DNA of 64,000 nt from Cereibacter azotoformans (GTDB lineage Bacteria > Pseudomonadota > Alphaproteobacteria > Rhodobacterales > Rhodobacteraceae): assembly GCA_017599285.1 (NCBI GenBank), contig JAGFXX010000001.1:2046001-2110000 (forward strand), written 5' to 3'. Position numbers and translations under genes: made by a program. Numbering within the stretch: position 1 is the first letter of the stretch; each line of letters opens with the position of its first letter. The notes beneath the pieces are model-generated. The model did not search any database. It was not told where the DNA came from and saw only the letters and a list, made by a program, of their open reading frames with translations. Shown one piece after another: positions 27,087 to 35,637 of the stretch.

Positions 27087-27818
27087 ATGCCGACGATCAT
27101 CGGAAACGGCTCGGCCAACCGGCTGAACGGCAGCAACCTCAACGACATCATTCGGGGCCTGGATGGCGAGGACACCATCTTTGGCAATGGCGGGCGCGAC
27201 CGCATCGAGGGCAACGACGACGACGACCTGCTCTATGGCGGCGCCGGCGCGGATACGATCCTCGGCGGCAAGGGCGAGGACCGGCTTTACGGTCAGGGCG
27301 GCGACGACCTGATGACCGACGAGAGCGGCAACGACCGCTTCTTCGGCGGCGCGGGCAACGACACGATCCGCGCCGGCGAGGGCAATGACCTGCTCGACGG
27401 CGGCACCGGGGCCGATTTGCTTGTCGCGGGCTCCGGCAACGACACGCTGCGCGGCGGCGACGGCGCTGACCGGCTGCACGGCGGCGAGGGCAACGACCGG
27501 ATGAGCGGCGGCGCCGGCAACGACCGGATGTGGGGCGGCGAGGGCGATGACGTGCTGAACGGCGGCCGGGGCAACGACGTGATGATCGGCGGCGAAGGCG
27601 ACGACCGCTTCGTGTTCAACTTCGGCGCCGATGTGATCCGCGACTTCGACGACGATGACGACAAGATCGACCTGTCGTCCTTCGGTCTCACCTACGCGCA
27701 GGTGATGAACCGGACCGTCGAGCGAGGCGAGGATGTGCTGATCCGCATCGGCGCCCATTCCCTGCGCATCGAGGACACGTCGCGCAGCGATCTCGACCGC
27801 GACGACTTCATTCTGTGA
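27087..27818 (+). CDS. Small RTX (hemolysin-type calcium-binding repeat) secreted protein
   Basis: The product is 243 aa and almost wholly RTX: about fifteen GGxGxDxLx-type nonapeptides run from about residue 18 to 175 (for example GGAGADTIL, GGEGNDRMS and GGRGNDVMI), which form a calcium-loaded parallel beta-roll. The C-terminal part (FVFNFGADVIRDFDDDDDKI, then DLSSFG, and a final DDFIL) looks like the type I secretion signal region. There is no N-terminal signal peptide or enzyme domain. The ABC/MFP exporter is not in this window. A perfect hairpin terminates the gene. The role could be surface or matrix adhesion, but this is unproven. Confidence 0.88.
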   Translation: MPTIIGNGSANRLNGSNLNDIIRGLDGEDTIFGNGGRDRIEGNDDDDLLYGGAGADTILGGKGEDRLYGQGGDDLMTDESGNDRFFGGAGNDTIRAGEGNDLLDGGTGADLLVAGSGNDTLRGGDGADRLHGGEGNDRMSGGAGNDRMWGGEGDDVLNGGRGNDVMIGGEGDDRFVFNFGADVIRDFDDDDDKIDLSSFGLTYAQVMNRTVERGEDVLIRIGAHSLRIEDTSRSDLDRDDFIL

Positions 27819-27825
27819 CCCGGCG

Positions 27826-27855
27826 CGACGGGGCGGCGTTCAGGCCGCCCCGTCG
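27826..27855 (+). terminator. Hairpin terminator of the RTX gene
   Basis: A perfect 12-bp stem CGACGGGGCGGC/GCCGCCCCGTCG with a 6-nt loop starts 8 bp after the RTX stop codon. Only TT follows, so it is intrinsic-terminator-like but not textbook. Confidence 0.7.
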
Positions 27856-28101
27856 TTCCGGCGCGGCGCGGGACAGCTTTCGCTTGACTTGCAGCCGGAA
27901 AACCCCCATCTCCGCCAAGACGCCCAAGACCCCGCTGCCGCGTGAGCAGCCGCTCCCGATCGGGGGCCAGGGTCGGGCCGACAGGTTCCCACCGTCACGC
28001 AGGGGCACCGCGGCATATCCCGTGCCGCCCCGCCTCCCGCCTCCCCTGAAGGGGAGACACTCCCATTCCGCGGGCCGATGCCCGCCTGCCGAAAGATGAC
28101 C

Positions 28102-29439
28102 ATGGCTGATTTCAGCACGCTCGGGCTGTCCGAGAAGATTCTTCAGGGCCTTGCCAAGGCCCAGTTCACCAAGGCCACCCCGATCCAGGTCGAGGCGATC
28201 CCGCATGTCATGCAGGGGCGCGACCTGATGGGCCTGGCCCAGACCGGCACCGGCAAGACGCTAGCCTTCGGGCTGCCGCTCTTGCACCGCCTGCTGGGCG
28301 TCGGCCACCCGCCGCCGCCGCGCACCATCCGCGCGCTGATCCTTGCGCCCACGCGCGAACTGGTGAGCCAGATCGCCGCCAACCTCGAGCTGTTCACCAA
28401 GGGCACGCCGGTCAAGGTCGTCACCATCACCGGCGGCGCCTCGATCAATCGCCAGACCGAGCGGCTGGCGCGCGGGGCGGACATCATGGTGGCCACGCCG
28501 GGTCGCCTCATCGACCTGCTCGACCGCAACGCGGTGGTGCTCGATCATACGGGCTATCTGGTGCTGGACGAGGCCGACCAGATGCTCGACATGGGCTTCA
28601 TCCACTCCCTGCGGAAGATCGCGCGCTTCCTGCCGCTCAAGCGGCAGACGCTGCTCTTCTCGGCCACCATGCCGAAGCTGATCGAGGAGCTGGCCCACAC
28701 CTTCCTGCGCGAGCCGGTTCGCGTGCAGGTGGCCCCGCCCGGCAAGCCGGTCGAGAAGATCGCGCAGGGCGTGCACTTCATCCCGCAGGGTGACAAGGCC
28801 AAGCTGCTGGAGAGCTACCTGCTCAAGCATCCGGGCGAGCAGGCGCTGGTCTTCGGCCGCACCAAGCACGGCTCGGAAAAGCTGATGAAGCTGCTGGTCA
28901 GCTGGGGCTTCAAGGCGGGCTCGATCCACGGCAACAAGAGCCAGAACCAGCGTGACCGCACCCTGACCGAGTTCCGCGACGGCACGCTCGACGTGCTGGT
29001 GGCCACCGATGTGGCGGCCCGCGGCATCGACATTCCGGGCGTGCGCCACGTCTACAACTACGACATGCCGAACGTGCCCGAGAACTACGTCCACCGGATC
29101 GGCCGCACCGCCCGCGCCGGCGCCGAGGGCAGCGCCGTTGCCTTCGTCGCCCCGGCCGAGATGGATGAGTTCCGCGCGGTCGAGAAGCTGCTGAAGCAGC
29201 CGATCCCGGTCATCGGTGGCGCGCCCTGGGCGGCCGACATCGTGGCCGCCGCACCGCGTCCGGGGCAGAAGCCGCGGCAGGGCGGCCGTCCCAGGGCCGC
29301 CGGCAAGCTGCAGGGCAAACCGCAGGGTCAGGCGAAGGCGCATCCGCGCGCCGGACGTGCCTCGGGCGTGCCCGGTGGACAGGCGGCGCCCAAGCGTCCC
29401 CAGCGCGGTCCGCGTCGCAGCGAAGCCGCTCGCGGCTGA
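28102..29439 (+). CDS. DEAD-box ATP-dependent RNA helicase (RhlE-like)
   Basis: The product is 445 aa. All helicase motifs are present: Q motif (FTKATPIQVEAIP), motif I AQTGTGKT, Ia PTRELVSQ, Ib TPGRL, II DEAD, III SAT, then VLVATDVAARGID and HRIGRTARAG. After residue 375 a basic Gly/Arg/Lys/Pro-rich tail follows, as in RhlE proteins, and likely mediates RNA binding. The ATG at 28102 is used because the family begins MADFSTLGL; ATGs two and eight codons upstream are possible. The 359-bp stretch downstream is hairpin-rich, see the separate entry. Confidence 0.93.
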   Translation: MADFSTLGLSEKILQGLAKAQFTKATPIQVEAIPHVMQGRDLMGLAQTGTGKTLAFGLPLLHRLLGVGHPPPPRTIRALILAPTRELVSQIAANLELFTKGTPVKVVTITGGASINRQTERLARGADIMVATPGRLIDLLDRNAVVLDHTGYLVLDEADQMLDMGFIHSLRKIARFLPLKRQTLLFSATMPKLIEELAHTFLREPVRVQVAPPGKPVEKIAQGVHFIPQGDKAKLLESYLLKHPGEQALVFGRTKHGSEKLMKLLVSWGFKAGSIHGNKSQNQRDRTLTEFRDGTLDVLVATDVAARGIDIPGVRHVYNYDMPNVPENYVHRIGRTARAGAEGSAVAFVAPAEMDEFRAVEKLLKQPIPVIGGAPWAADIVAAAPRPGQKPRQGGRPRAAGKLQGKPQGQAKAHPRAGRASGVPGGQAAPKRPQRGPRRSEAARG

Positions 29440-29454
29440 AAAGATACATCCAGG

Positions 29455-29662
29455 GCAGCCTGCTTCCTGGTGACGCAGGCTGCGATTCCGGCGGGCGCCG
29501 GCATTCAGGATCGCGCATAATGAAGCTCCGGTGAGCCGGAGTTGTAACGAGTATCCGGCGACTGCAGCGCCGGGGGTTAGCCTTACGAGTGAACACGCAT
29601 TGCGCGAAGGGGCCCGGCAGATGCCGGTGGCAACGCCACCCGCCTGCCGGGCAACCCTTCGC
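29455..29662 (+). ncRNA. Candidate structured RNA: consecutive hairpins in a 359-bp gene-free gap
   Basis: The gap 29440-29798 holds no credible gene. Within it lie: a 9-bp stem (29455-29463 with 29475-29483); a small GC stem near 29488-29501; CTCCGG/CCGGAG with a TGAG loop (29526-29541); CCGGCG/CGCCGG (29555-29573); and a large hairpin 29604-29662. The last has an 8-bp outer stem GCGAAGGG/CCCTTCGC, a 2-nt bulge, a 9-bp stem GCCCGGCAG/CTGCCGGGC and an apical GGTGGC-AAC-GCCACC. No known riboswitch, tmRNA, 4.5S or RNase P signature was recognised. It could be an sRNA, a leader of the following small membrane-protein gene, or serial terminators of the helicase gene. Confidence 0.35.
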
Positions 29663-29798
29663 TGCGGATCGGCCCCTCTCCCCACATGTCGCGCCGGATC
29701 AGCCCGCCCGACGGCTTGATGCGGATCAAGGCGATCGGAACGGCCTGTGCGGCAGACTGCCCGCGGACACGTTGGCCCTTCCCCCGGAGATCCTCGCC

Positions 29799-29975
29799 AT
29801 GACCCGCCTGATGATGATCCTGTTCTCGTTCATTTCCGTCACTCTCATGGGCATCTGCATCGTGATCGCCCTCGTGACCGGGAACGACACTCTCACTCCG
29901 ATCGTGGTCTCTGCGGCAATCGGCTTCGTGGCGGCGCTCCCCGCGAGCTTCATCATCGCGCGCAAGCTCGCCTGA
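29799..29975 (+). CDS. Small two-helix membrane protein (58 aa)
   Basis: The product is 58 aa with two hydrophobic segments (about 4-26 and 32-52), ending FIIARKLA. A ribosome site CGGAGAT lies 9-10 bases before the ATG. The long in-frame extension upstream crosses the hairpin region and is not coding-like. Similar small Rhodobacterales proteins have sometimes been labelled CTP synthetase, which nothing here supports. It lies 29 bp upstream of the cytochrome b561 gene, so they are probably co-transcribed. Function is unknown. Confidence 0.75.
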   Translation: MTRLMMILFSFISVTLMGICIVIALVTGNDTLTPIVVSAAIGFVAALPASFIIARKLA

Positions 29976-30004
29976 TTCCCGGCCAGCCAGACAAGGAGAT
30001 CGCG

Positions 30005-30514
30005 ATGAAGAAGGAAGCACCCGCAGGATATTCGAGGATGCAGGTCATCCTGCATTGGGCGGTGGTGGTGCTCATCGTGGTGCAGTTCCTGCTCGGGCCT
30101 GCCATTGCGACCGTGTTCGAGGGGATGCAGACCGGCAGCCCACAGGGCGTGACGGCCTTGGCTTGGGTGCATGTGGTGCTCGGGATGGCGGTGCTGCTTT
30201 TTGCCTGCTGGCGTGTGGGCCTGCGCTTTGCGCGCGGCGTTCCGGCCCCCGCCTTCGAGCCGAAAACCCCCGAGCAGGGCTTTCTGGCCTTCGTCACCCA
30301 CGAGCTGACCTTCTTCCTCTACCTCGCGATTCTCGCCATGCCCATTCTGGGTGCGGTTGGCTGGTTCTACGGCAACGGGGTCGCCGCCTCGGCCCATGCC
30401 AGCATGAAATACCTGCTGATCCTGGTGGTGGCGGTGCATGTCGGCATCTCGCTCTTCCACCAGTTCGTGCTGCGCGACGGCGCGTTCGAGCGGATGCGGA
30501 AGATCCGCGACTGA
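30005..30514 (+). CDS. Cytochrome b561 family membrane protein
   Basis: This 169-aa di-heme membrane cytochrome has four membrane helices with candidate haem-ligand histidines: MQVILHWAVVVL in helix 1, AWVHVVLGM in helix 2, ASAHASMKYLLI and VVAVHVGISLFHQF in the later helices. The C-terminal VLRDGAFERMRKI is a conserved feature of the family. These proteins pass electrons between quinol or superoxide and periplasmic or cytoplasmic partners. AAGGAG lies 6 bases upstream of the ATG. It is downstream of the small membrane-protein gene. Confidence 0.9.
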   Translation: MKKEAPAGYSRMQVILHWAVVVLIVVQFLLGPAIATVFEGMQTGSPQGVTALAWVHVVLGMAVLLFACWRVGLRFARGVPAPAFEPKTPEQGFLAFVTHELTFFLYLAILAMPILGAVGWFYGNGVAASAHASMKYLLILVVAVHVGISLFHQFVLRDGAFERMRKIRD

Positions 30515-30521
30515 TCCTGCG

Positions 30522-30545
30522 GGGGCGGGCCGGCCGGCCCGCCCC
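30522..30545. terminator. Perfect 24-bp palindrome between convergent genes
   Basis: GGGGCGGGCCGG is followed at once by its exact reverse complement. It lies 7 bp after the cytochrome stop and 7 bp before the esterase stop, so it probably acts as a bidirectional terminator; neither side has a strong U-run. Confidence 0.6.
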
Positions 30546-30552
30546 GCGGCCT

Positions 30553-31323
30553 TCAGGCGTCGAGGAACACCCGGACCGTATCCTCGAACGCGCGGGGCTT
30601 CTCGGCGTGAAGCCAGTGCCCCGCCCCCTTCAGCTCGGCAAAGCGCGCGGCGGGGAAGAGCCGCAGGATCGTCTCGCGATGCTCGGGCCGGACATAGGTC
30701 GAGAGTTCGCCGGTCAGGAACAGCGTCGGCCCCTCGAACCGGCCCTCGACCGCGGGCCAGCCGACGATATGGGGCATCTCGGCGGCCAGCAGGTCGAGGT
30801 TCAGCCGCCAGCGCGGCGGGTCGGATTTCAGATCCAGCGATTGCAGGAAGAAGGCGCGCAGGCCCGCGTCGGGCAGCACCTCGGCCAGCTTGCGGTCGGC
30901 GTCGCCCCGCGTCGCGACCGTCGCCGGATCGAGCCCGCGCATCACATCCACGTTGCGCGTCTGGTCATGGTCATAGGCCACCGGCGCCACATCGGCCACC
31001 ACCAGCCGCCGCACCCGTTCGGGTTCGGTCAGCGCAAGCATCATCGCGGCCTTGCCGCCCATGGAATGCCCCAGCACATCCGCCTGCCCGCCCTGCGCCC
31101 GGATCACCTCGGCGAGGTCGGCGGCCATGTCGGGATAGCGGTGGGTCTCGGTCCAGGGACTGTCGCCATGATTGCGCATGTCCACGGCGATCACCTTGCG
31201 CGTCTCGGCAAGGCGGCGGCAGATCACGCCCCAGTTCCGCGCCGAGCCAAAGAGCCCATGCGCGATCAGAAGCGGCGGTGCGTCGGACGGCTGCTCCGCC
31301 CGGTAGAGGGTCATGTTCAGCAT
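30553..31323 (-). CDS. Alpha/beta-fold hydrolase (YbfF-like esterase)
   Basis: The product is 256 aa. Oxyanion region PLLIAHGLFGSARNW, nucleophile elbow LGHSMGGKAAM (Ser about 97), acid near LFLTGELSTYV and catalytic His in GAGHWLHAEKP follow the esterase YbfF pattern. The cytoplasmic enzyme probably hydrolyses short acyl or thioester substrates. ATGs at residues 1 and 4 are both possible starts. It is convergent with cytochrome b561 and divergent from the small membrane-anchored protein gene. Confidence 0.88.
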   Translation of the reverse strand: MLNMTLYRAEQPSDAPPLLIAHGLFGSARNWGVICRRLAETRKVIAVDMRNHGDSPWTETHRYPDMAADLAEVIRAQGGQADVLGHSMGGKAAMMLALTEPERVRRLVVADVAPVAYDHDQTRNVDVMRGLDPATVATRGDADRKLAEVLPDAGLRAFFLQSLDLKSDPPRWRLNLDLLAAEMPHIVGWPAVEGRFEGPTLFLTGELSTYVRPEHRETILRLFPAARFAELKGAGHWLHAEKPRAFEDTVRVFLDA

Positions 31324-31416
31324 GGGGCGGTTCTAGCCCGTTGCCGCACCGCCTTCCAGAGCGGTTGATCGCTCCGGTTCCGCTTCCTAATCTGGCGCCG
31401 TGGCAGAGGGATGAGC

Positions 31417-31788
31417 ATGAGTGCTTTGGCGATCAGGCAGATGGTGGATCGTGTGGCGGCCCTGATGGAGGAGCGGCTCCATGTGCGCGGGCAGGGCCTG
31501 ACGGCCAAGTTGAAGCGCGGGGCGGGCCGCCTGCCCCGCCGGGTGCGGGCCGCGGCACGGGATCTGGCGCGGGCGGGCGAGATGGCGCGCGATCCGCGGC
31601 TGCTCATGCAGATGGATTTCGAGAAGGTCTCGGCCGACTATGACCTCTGCGTGCGGCATCTCGTATCGATCGATGCCCGGACGCGGATCATGGGTCGGGT
31701 GCTGGCGTTGGTTCGGGTCGTGGCGGCGGCGGGCCTGCTGGCCGGAGGTGCGGCCTTCGCCGTGGCGCGCCTGCGCGGCCTGATCTGA
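31417..31788 (+). CDS. Hypothetical protein with C-terminal membrane helix
   Basis: The product is 123 aa. The first 90 residues are basic and helical (MVDRVAALMEERLHVRGQGL; a KLKRGAGRLPRRVRAAARDL stretch), and a single hydrophobic helix (about 96-118) ends the protein. This implies a tail-anchored topology with the basic part in the cytoplasm. The ATG at 31417 has GAGGG six bases upstream; an ATG two codons earlier has poor spacing. It is convergent with glyA across a hairpin. I do not recognise the family. Confidence 0.72.
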   Translation: MSALAIRQMVDRVAALMEERLHVRGQGLTAKLKRGAGRLPRRVRAAARDLARAGEMARDPRLLMQMDFEKVSADYDLCVRHLVSIDARTRIMGRVLALVRVVAAAGLLAGGAAFAVARLRGLI

Positions 31789-31791
31789 CGG

Positions 31792-31818
31792 GGCGCGCGC
31801 CCTGCACGAGCGCGCGCC
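31792..31818. terminator. Hairpin between convergent genes (hypothetical / glyA)
   Basis: A 9-bp GC stem GGCGCGCGC/GCGCGCGCC with a 9-nt loop lies in the 39-bp gap between two gene ends and probably serves both strands. Confidence 0.55.
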
Positions 31819-31827
31819 ACGCCGGTC

Positions 31828-33123
31828 TCAGAGCGTCGGGTAGAGCGGGAAGCGGGCGCAGAGCGCCGCAACCTTGGCCTTGACGGCCTCCTCGACCGCG
31901 GCATTGCCCTCTTCGCCATGGGCGGCGAGCCCGTCCACCACCTCGACGATCAGGCGGCCGATCTCGCGGAACTCCTCCTCGCCGAAGCCGCGGGTGGTGC
32001 CGGCCGGGGTGCCGAGGCGGACGCCCGAGGTCACCATCGGCTTCTCGGGGTCGAACGGGATGCCGTTCTTGTTGCAGGTGATGTGCGCGCGGCCCAGCGC
32101 CTTTTCGGTCGCGTTGCCCTTCACGCCCTTCGGGCGCAGGTCCACGAGCATCACATGGGTGTCCGTGCCGCCCGTCACGATGTCGAGCCCGCCCTTCATC
32201 AGCTCGTCCGCCAGCGCCTGCGCGTTCTTCACGACCTGCGCGGCATAGGCCTTGAACTCGGGGCGCAGCGCCTCGCCGAAGGCCACGGCCTTCGCGGCGA
32301 TCACATGCATCAGCGGGCCGCCCTGGATGCCGGGGAAGATCGCCGAATTGACCTTCTTCGCGATCTCCTCGTTGTTCGTGAGGATCATGCCGCCGCGCGG
32401 GCCGCGCAGGGTCTTGTGCGTCGTGGTGGTGGCCACATCGGCGTAGGGGAAGGGCGAGGGATGCGCGCCGCCCGCGACGAGGCCCGCAAAATGCGCCATG
32501 TCCACCATGAGCCAGGCGCCGACTTCATCGGCAATGGCGCGGAACTTCGCGAAATCGATCTGGCGCGGGATGGCCGAGCCGCCGGCGATGATGAGCCGGG
32601 GCTTGTGCTCGCGGGCCAGCGCCGCGACCTGATCATAGTCGATCCGCTGGTCCTGCTGGCGCACGCCATATTGGACCGCATGGAACCACTTGCCCGACTG
32701 GTTCGGCGCCGCCCCATGCGTCAGGTGCCCGCCCGAGGCCAGCTCCATCCCGAGGATCGTGTCGCCCGGCTTGATCAGCGCCTGGAACACGCCCTGGTTG
32801 GCCTGGCTGCCCGAGTTGGGCTGGACGTTGGCAAAGGCGCAGCCAAAGAGCTGCTTCGCCCGCTCGATGGCCAGCGTCTCGGCGACGTCCACATAATCGC
32901 AGCCGCCGTAGTAGCGCTTGCCCGGGTAGCCCTCGGCGTATTTGTTGGTCATGACCGAGCCCTGCGCCTCCATCACGGCGCGGCTCACGATGTTCTCCGA
33001 GGCGATCAGTTCGATCTCGTCGCGCTGCCGGCCAAGCTCGCCGGTGATCGAGGCGAAAAGCTCGGGGTCACGGGAGGACAGGCTTTCGGTAAAGAAGCCG
33101 TCGTCGCGGTGCGGGGCGTTCAT
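31828..33123 (-). CDS. glyA: Serine hydroxymethyltransferase
   Basis: This 431-aa PLP enzyme interconverts serine and glycine with tetrahydrofolate, the main source of one-carbon units. Visible hallmarks are [28 protein letters not shown], the Lys-PLP motif [14 protein letters not shown] and [14 protein letters not shown]. The length is normal. The ATG at 33123 follows AGGAGA. It is divergent from nadK, with a 166-bp gap. The N-terminal [15 protein letters not shown] is typical of Rhodobacterales enzymes. Confidence 0.96.
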   Translation of the reverse strand: MNAPHRDDGFFTESLSSRDPELFASITGELGRQRDEIELIASENIVSRAVMEAQGSVMTNKYAEGYPGKRYYGGCDYVDVAETLAIERAKQLFGCAFANVQPNSGSQANQGVFQALIKPGDTILGMELASGGHLTHGAAPNQSGKWFHAVQYGVRQQDQRIDYDQVAALAREHKPRLIIAGGSAIPRQIDFAKFRAIADEVGAWLMVDMAHFAGLVAGGAHPSPFPYADVATTTTHKTLRGPRGGMILTNNEEIAKKVNSAIFPGIQGGPLMHVIAAKAVAFGEALRPEFKAYAAQVVKNAQALADELMKGGLDIVTGGTDTHVMLVDLRPKGVKGNATEKALGRAHITCNKNGIPFDPEKPMVTSGVRLGTPAGTTRGFGEEEFREIGRLIVEVVDGLAAHGEEGNAAVEEAVKAKVAALCARFPLYPTL

Positions 33124-33289
33124 GGGCGTCTCCTGTGGAAAGGGTTGCGCCCATTTAGAACATCGAAGCCGCGACAGAAAGTCAGGAAAACGACGCATGG
33201 CCGGGATTGCGCGAAGCGGTGGCGCGCGAGGGGTTGAGTTTGCCGCACGCCGGGTCCAACACTGGCCGCCACGGCAGCCGGAGGGGGAC

Positions 33290-34054
33290 ATGACGCCACA
33301 GCGCATCGGATTCGTGGCGAGCCCGGCCCCCGTCGCGCAGGAGGCGCTGGTGGCGATGGAGGCCCGATATGGCCAGTGCCCCCTGCCGGAGGCCGAGGTG
33401 ATCGTGGCGCTTGGCGGCGACGGCTTCATGCTTCAGACGCTGCACGAGACGCAGAGCCTCGACATCCCGGTCTATGGCATGAACCGCGGCACGGTCGGCT
33501 TCCTGATGAACGGCTATGCCGGAGACGGCCTGCGCGAGCGGCTGGCCGAGGCCGAGGAAGAGATCCTCAACCCGCTCGTCATGACCGCCGTCACCGAGGC
33601 GGGCGAGGTCTTCCACCGGATCGCGATCAACGAGGTCTCGCTGCTGCGGGCCGGGCCGCAGGCGGCGTGGCTGAAGATCTCGGTCGATGGCAAGGTGCGG
33701 ATGGAAGAGCTGGTCTGCGACGGCGCGCTGGTCTGCACGCCCGCGGGCTCGACGGCCTACAACTACTCGGCGCACGGGCCGATCCTGCCGATCGGCGCCG
33801 ACGTGCTGGCGTTGACCGCCATCGCGCCCTTCCGGCCGCGCCGCTGGCGCGGGGCGCTGCTGCCCAAGACGGCGACCGTGCGTTTTGACGTGATCGATGC
33901 GCGGAAGCGGCCGGTGATGGCGGATGCCGACGGCCGCTCGGTGCGCGATGTGGTCTCGGTCGAGGTGCGCAGCGAGCCGGCGATCCGGCACCGGCTGCTG
34001 TTCGACCCCGGCCACGGGCTCGAGGAGCGGCTGATCCGCGAGCAGTTCGTCTAG
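33290..34054 (+). CDS. nadK: NAD kinase
   Basis: The product is 254 aa. It phosphorylates NAD to NADP. The [12 protein letters not shown] motif (about 44-55) and the second block [11 protein letters not shown], followed by [16 protein letters not shown], are those of bacterial NadK. The ATG at 33290 follows GGAGGGGGAC; the longer in-frame ORF upstream overlaps glyA antisense and is rejected. It ends 9 bp from the convergent pth stop. Confidence 0.95.
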   Translation: MTPQRIGFVASPAPVAQEALVAMEARYGQCPLPEAEVIVALGGDGFMLQTLHETQSLDIPVYGMNRGTVGFLMNGYAGDGLRERLAEAEEEILNPLVMTAVTEAGEVFHRIAINEVSLLRAGPQAAWLKISVDGKVRMEELVCDGALVCTPAGSTAYNYSAHGPILPIGADVLALTAIAPFRPRRWRGALLPKTATVRFDVIDARKRPVMADADGRSVRDVVSVEVRSEPAIRHRLLFDPGHGLEERLIREQFV

Positions 34055-34063
34055 CGCCCGGCC

Positions 34064-34741
34064 TCAGCGGAAACGGTCGGCCAGCCTTTGCAGCGCGCTG
34101 CGCGTGTCGGGGGCGGCTTCGGGCGCCTCGGGGGCGGCGGCCTTCGCCTCGCCCTTCGGCTTCTCGGGCTTCGGCGGCTGCATCCGCAAGGCCACGGCGT
34201 TCTGGAACCGCGCCCCGTCCCCCCGCGCCAGCGCCTCGGCGCCGTCGGCGATCCCGCGCAGAAGATCCTCGAGCCAGCCCTGATCGGCCTTGGCGAAATC
34301 GTTCAGCACATAGGAGGCGACCGCATCCTTGTGCCCCGGATGGCCGATCCCCAGCCGCACCCGGCCGTAGGCCTCGCCGACATGGGCATGGATCGAGCGC
34401 AGCCCGTTGTGACCCGCGTGCCCCCCGCCCTGCTTCAGGCGCAGCCTGCCCGGCGCGAGATCCAGCTCGTCATGAAAGACGGTCAGATCGGCGGGGGACA
34501 GCTTGTAGAAGCGCATCGCCTCGCCCACCGACTGCCCCGAGAGGTTCATGAAGGTCTCGGGCTTCAGAAGCAGCACCTGCTCGGCGCCCAGCCGCCCCTC
34601 CGAGGTCACGCCCTGAAAGCGCGAGCGCCACGGACCGAACCCGTGCGCCGAGGCGATGGCCTCGACCGCCATGTAGCCGATGTTGTGCCGGTTGCCCGCA
34701 TAGCGCGCACCGGGATTGCCGAGACCGACGAACAGCTTCAT
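34064..34741 (-). CDS. pth: Peptidyl-tRNA hydrolase
   Basis: The product is 225 aa. It recycles tRNA by cutting peptidyl-tRNA released during translation. Conserved features are [20 protein letters not shown] with the catalytic His (about 20), [33 protein letters not shown] and [10 protein letters not shown]-terminal Lys/Pro/Ala/Glu-rich extension of about 35 residues (from [10 protein letters not shown]) goes beyond the roughly 190-aa bacterial norm and ends in a short helix. It lies downstream of rplY in the common alphaproteobacterial rplY-pth order, with a 148-bp gap. Confidence 0.95.
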   Translation of the reverse strand: MKLFVGLGNPGARYAGNRHNIGYMAVEAIASAHGFGPWRSRFQGVTSEGRLGAEQVLLLKPETFMNLSGQSVGEAMRFYKLSPADLTVFHDELDLAPGRLRLKQGGGHAGHNGLRSIHAHVGEAYGRVRLGIGHPGHKDAVASYVLNDFAKADQGWLEDLLRGIADGAEALARGDGARFQNAVALRMQPPKPEKPKGEAKAAAPEAPEAAPDTRSALQRLADRFR

Positions 34742-34889
34742 GGGCAGGCTCCTTTCGGGACCGGGCCTGTTTACGGTCGCGGGGGCCGTCCGGCAACCCT
34801 TCGGGCCGCGCGCATCGACGGGCATGGGCCGGAACGCAAAGGGCGGAGGCACCCTGCCCCCGCCCCCCCGCAATCCGCTCGCTCGTGGC

Positions 34890-35501
34890 TCAGGCCTCGG
34901 CGGCTTCTTCCTCATTGTCCGACGAGCGCAGGCCCGACGGCGCCGAGATGTTGGCGATCACGAAGTTCCGGTTGATCGTCGGAACCGCGCCTTCCGGCAG
35001 GGCGATGTCCTGGATGTGGATGACATCGCCGATCTGCTTGCCGGTCAGGTCCACGGTGATGTGATCGGGGATGTCGCCCGCGGTCACTTCCAGTTCCACC
35101 TCGGGGCGCACCACCGTCAGGGTGCCGCCACGCTTCAGGCCCGGGGCCTGGTCGTGGTTCTCGAAGGTGACGTGGATGAACAGGTTGATCCGGCTCGTGC
35201 GGCGCAGGCGCATGAAATCGACATGCGTCGGCAGGTCCTTGACCACGTCGCGCTGCACGCCGCGGCAGATCACACGGACGTCTTCCTGACCTTCGACCTT
35301 GAGGTTGAACAGCGTCTGCAGGAAGCGGCCCTTCTTCAGCCGGTTCAGCAGGTCGTTGTACTTGACGTTGATCGACAGAGGCTCTTGCCCACCGCCGTAA
35401 ACGATGCCGGGTACGTAGCCCTCACGACGAGCTTGACGAGCGGCCCCCTTGCCTGTCCCCGTCCGTACCTCAGCCTGAAAATCCGGGATTTCACCAGCCA
35501 T
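34890..35501 (-). CDS. rplY: 50S ribosomal protein L25 (CTC/general stress type)
   Basis: The product is 203 aa. It is the two-domain CTC form: an N-terminal L25 domain that binds 5S rRNA ([26 protein letters not shown]) and a C-terminal TL5-like beta domain ([20 protein letters not shown]). The tail is short and acidic (DNEEEAAEA). The ATG at 35501 follows GGAGAACCTCA. A six-base-pair stem (CCCCAT/ATGGGG) in the leader (about 35524-35548) may matter for control. It is upstream of pth. Confidence 0.94.
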   Translation of the reverse strand: MAGEIPDFQAEVRTGTGKGAARQARREGYVPGIVYGGGQEPLSINVKYNDLLNRLKKGRFLQTLFNLKVEGQEDVRVICRGVQRDVVKDLPTHVDFMRLRRTSRINLFIHVTFENHDQAPGLKRGGTLTVVRPEVELEVTAGDIPDHITVDLTGKQIGDVIHIQDIALPEGAVPTINRNFVIANISAPSGLRSSDNEEEAAEA

Positions 35502-35637
35502 TGAGGTTCTCCATATGTGAAACGCCCCATCCTCCAAGGGTGCATGGGGTCGCAAGGCGCCGCCTTAGACGATCCTCGCCCGGAAGGAAAGGCCCCGCGT
35601 GCGGATTCCACGCATCCGGCGGCGCTCCGGCCGGGGC

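Noticed and set aside
27110-27620. Tandem GGCGGCGAGGGCAACGAC-like DNA repeats as a possible CRISPR or satellite
   Set aside because: The period follows RTX nonapeptide codons and varies at third positions; it is protein-level repetition.
29589-29798. N-terminal extension of the 58-aa membrane protein (to 128 aa)
   Set aside because: The extension runs through the large hairpin and has Arg/Pro-rich non-coding composition; a ribosome site stands before the inner ATG at 29799.
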